This document shows, in pieces, positions 6,212 to 7,941 of a DNA stretch of 7,941 nt (positions are counted from its first letter, which is position 1; every line of letters begins with the position of its first letter). Source of the DNA: Chloroflexota bacterium. Lineage in GTDB: Bacteria; Chloroflexota; Limnocylindria; Limnocylindrales; CSP1-4. The position numbers and the translations under genes are program-made. Where the stretch lies: contig JAICUV010000163.1 of the NCBI GenBank assembly GCA_025935655.1, forward strand, positions 1 to 7,941, in the 5' to 3' direction. The notes under the pieces were generated by a model. The model was not told the origin of the DNA, made no database searches, and was given only the letters and a program-made list of their open reading frames with translations.

Positions 6212-6779
6212 CCGGATCCTCCCCGCGATCTCCATCCCGGTCCCCACGGGCCGCGGGATGTCCGACCCGGTCGCGAGGCCCGTCGTCGCGCCGCGACGCG
6301 GGCCCGTGGCCAGGCCCGCCACGGCCCACCGCAAGGAGGCGTTCCTCACGACGCCTGCCCGCGCCGGCATGCTCCTCGGCGCGTCCGCGGCCGTGTACGC
6401 GGTCACGCTCGCGGGAGTCGCATCGCTCCAGGCGTCGAGCGACGCGGATCTCGCGGCGCGCCGCCAGCCGTGGGTCGACCAGGTCGCGGCGATGCGCGCC
6501 TCCAACGACGCGCTCGAGCAGGCGCTGCTCCGGGCCGACGCCGATGCCCGCTGGCTGGCGACCGAGTACGACAGCACGACCGGCGACATCGCCGCGTACC
6601 AGGCCCGGCTCGACGGCCTCGCCGCCCTCGTGGCGGAGGTCGAGGGATCCGCGGCAGCCCTCCCCACGCGGATCGCGCTGCCGAAGGTCACGATGCGGGG
6701 CGCCGTGACGACGCGGTCCTCGTCGGGGGGCGGGTCGGCTCCGTCGTCGACGTCCACGTCCGGTGGATCGGGCGGTTGA
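6204..6779 (+). CDS. Second single-pass coiled-coil membrane protein (unknown family)
   Basis: 191 residues; I do not recognise a family. The N-terminal 45 residues are Pro/Arg-rich and probably cytosolic. One membrane segment lies at about 53-76, followed by an external helical region at about 78-150 with likely coiled-coil character (DQVAAMRASNDALEQALLRA). The tail from about 171 is almost entirely Ser, Gly and Thr. The build matches the protein encoded just upstream: anchor, external coiled coil, Ser/Thr/Gly tail, and both tails contain SSTSTS. This suggests two related or interacting subunits. There are no cysteines. The start ATG lies eight bases inside the previous gene; later in-frame ATGs (Met19, Met56) are possible but would cut the cytosolic part or the anchor. 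It lies between a haem membrane protein and ApbE, so a role in the same electron-transfer system is inferred. Confidence 0.72.
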   Translation: MTDRILPAISIPVPTGRGMSDPVARPVVAPRRGPVARPATAHRKEAFLTTPARAGMLLGASAAVYAVTLAGVASLQASSDADLAARRQPWVDQVAAMRASNDALEQALLRADADARWLATEYDSTTGDIAAYQARLDGLAALVAEVEGSAAALPTRIALPKVTMRGAVTTRSSSGGGSAPSSTSTSGGSGG

Positions 6780-6786
6780 TCGCGCC

Positions 6787-7767
6787 GTGAGCGTGGCGCC
6801 GCCGGCCGACCGGCTCGTGGCGTTCGAGGGCCGCGCGCTCGGGTCTGCGCTCCGGCTGCACGTGCGGCTGGGGGCCCCGGGTGACGAGGTCGCGCCGGGC
6901 ACCGCGTGGGACGCCGTCCGAGCGGAGTTCGACGCGGTGGACCGGGCGCTGTCCCGGTTCCGCGACGACAGCGAGCTGACAGCGCTCAACCGCGCGGCGG
7001 GTTCCGGGCGCACGCTGGCGGTCTCGTGGCGCCTGCGTGAGGCGGTCGCGATCATGGCGCGGGCCGCGCGGATGACCGAGGGCCGGTTCGATCCGACGGT
7101 CCTCACGGACCTCGAACGGCTCGGGGAGCACGGCGCCGAGGTCGGGCACCCGGGCGGCGGAGACGGTCCCGTGACGCCGTCCCCGACCGGGTCCCTCGAG
7201 CGGCCGCGCATGGTCGCCGCGCCACCGCTGCCACTCGATACGGGCGGGATCGGCAAGGGCCTCGCGCTGCGCTGGGCGGCGGATCGTGCGCTCGCCACCC
7301 TGCCCGCGGACGCGGGGCTCCTGCTCGAGGCCGGCGGCGACATCGTGGCCGCGGGCCGCCCACCGGAGGACGCGTGGCGGGTCGCCATCGAGGATCCCGT
7401 CATGGCGGGGACACCGGACGCCGGGCCGGTCGCCGTCGTGCTCGTGGAGGGCGGTGCCGTCGCCACCTCGTCGGTCCGGGTCCGCCACTGGTTGACGCCG
7501 GACGGCCGTGCGGTCCACCACCTCCTCGACCCGCGCACCCGCGAGCCGGCCAGGACCGGGCTGCTCGCCGTCACCGTCGCCGGACCCGATCCCGCGTGGG
7601 CGGAGGTCTGGACGAAGGCGCTGTTCCTCGCGGGCCGGGGAACGATCGGGGCGGAGGCGCGACGGCGGGACCTGGCCGCCTGGTGGGTCACCGACGAGGG
7701 TCGGCTCGGGATGTCACCGGCCGCGCGAGGACGGTCGCTGTGGGTCGCGGAGGCGCGGCTGGGCTGA
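6787..7767 (+). CDS. apbE: FAD:protein FMN transferase (ApbE family)
   Basis: Transfers FMN from FAD to a Thr or Ser of a target protein, using Mg2+. From GTG 6787 it has 326 residues, a normal family length. Motifs appear in order: LSRFRDDSELTALNRA (55-70), TEGRFDPTV (97-105), LDTGGIGKG (150-158), EAGGDIVAAG (181-190), WRVAIEDP (197-204), ATSS (226-229), HHLLDPRT (244-251) and AEVWTKALFLAG (272-283). The ATSS...RHW and AE-x-x-T-K-A forms replace the classical TSG and AD-x-x-x-T; this variant occurs in many high-GC bacterial members and does not suggest inactivity. An insert rich in Gly/Pro lies at about 115-145. No signal peptide or lipobox is present, so it is probably cytosolic or exported in another way. 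A GTG at 6763 would add eight residues and overlap the gene before; 6787 leaves a seven-base gap. The family is certain; the start is open. Confidence 0.93.
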   Translation: MSVAPPADRLVAFEGRALGSALRLHVRLGAPGDEVAPGTAWDAVRAEFDAVDRALSRFRDDSELTALNRAAGSGRTLAVSWRLREAVAIMARAARMTEGRFDPTVLTDLERLGEHGAEVGHPGGGDGPVTPSPTGSLERPRMVAAPPLPLDTGGIGKGLALRWAADRALATLPADAGLLLEAGGDIVAAGRPPEDAWRVAIEDPVMAGTPDAGPVAVVLVEGGAVATSSVRVRHWLTPDGRAVHHLLDPRTREPARTGLLAVTVAGPDPAWAEVWTKALFLAGRGTIGAEARRRDLAAWWVTDEGRLGMSPAARGRSLWVAEARLG

Positions 7768-7818
7768 GCGGCGGCGCCCGGACGGCGGCACCCGGCCGCG
7801 GCGGCCCGGATGCGGCGA

Positions 7819-7941
7819 TCAGCCGGCGGGCGGCGTCTCCGGCTCCGCGGGCGGGGCCTCGACGACCGCGGCGGGCGCTCCGATGTCCCCCACCGGCTCG
7901 CCCAGCGCCTCGGACAGCTCGTCGGCCGTCGCCATCCCCTC
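7819..7941 (-). CDS. C-terminal end of an unidentified protein
   Basis: Only the last 40 residues and the TGA stop are inside the window; the frame is open to the right edge. It begins EGMATADELSEALGEPV, a short probably helical acidic stretch, and ends in a Pro/Ala/Glu-rich tail (VEAPPAEPETPPAG). The gene converges on apbE with a gap of 51 bases. That gap is GC-rich and holds no hairpin I would call a terminator. Too little is visible to name a family. The frame itself is supported by the biased composition and the convergent arrangement. Confidence 0.5.
   Translation of the reverse strand, partial: EGMATADELSEALGEPVGDIGAPAAVVEAPPAEPETPPAG

Noticed and set aside
6123..7691. 522-codon open frame on the minus strand
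   Set aside because: Antisense to apbE and the second coiled-coil gene. The product is Ser/Arg/Pro-rich with no domain, a composition shadow.
7768..7818. Convergent terminator between apbE and the last gene
   Set aside because: The gap is GC-rich with repeated CGG/GCC steps, but I find no clean stem with a T-run on either strand.

Overview
The window is very GC-rich DNA whose genes use almost only G or C at the third codon position. It looks like part of a bacterial chromosome from a high-GC lineage. The lipoprotein signal, the membrane-anchored thiol oxidoreductase with an Arg-rich cytosolic tail, and the leaderless-looking promoter fit Chloroflexota (for example Limnocylindria-like) or Actinomycetota. 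This placement is inferred from composition and gene style only. I see no mobile element, CRISPR array, tRNA or rRNA.

Left part (1-1436, minus strand): a zinc-ribbon protein with one membrane segment runs off the left edge. Upstream of it is a DsbA-like, membrane-anchored thioredoxin-fold protein with a CPVC active site, which probably starts at a CTG codon further upstream than its first ATG.

Centre (1590-4798, plus strand): a tight zinc-uptake operon reads ATPase (znuC), permease (znuB), Fur-family regulator (zur), solute-binding lipoprotein (znuA). Each junction overlaps by 1 or 4 bases, so translation is probably coupled. In front lies a 15-bp near-perfect 7-1-7 inverted repeat, TGATACTAAGTCTCA. 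It matches the Fur/Zur-box design, covers a likely -10 element, and ends one base before the ATG. The simplest reading is an autoregulated, leaderless zinc-starvation operon. ZnuC carries His-rich tails at both ends, while ZnuA lacks an obvious His-rich loop.

Right part (4799-7767, plus strand): after a hairpin comes a second tight cluster. It holds a six-helix ferric-reductase-like haem membrane protein, two single-pass coiled-coil proteins with Ser/Thr/Gly-rich tails that I cannot assign to a family, and an ApbE-type FAD:protein FMN transferase. A haem membrane protein with ApbE suggests a flavinylated transmembrane electron-transfer system, but no FMN-binding substrate domain is visible. 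The two coiled-coil proteins occupy the place where it might be expected and are the most novel element here.

Right edge (7819-7941, minus strand): the last 40 residues of an unidentified protein with a Pro/Ala/Glu-rich tail, convergent with apbE.
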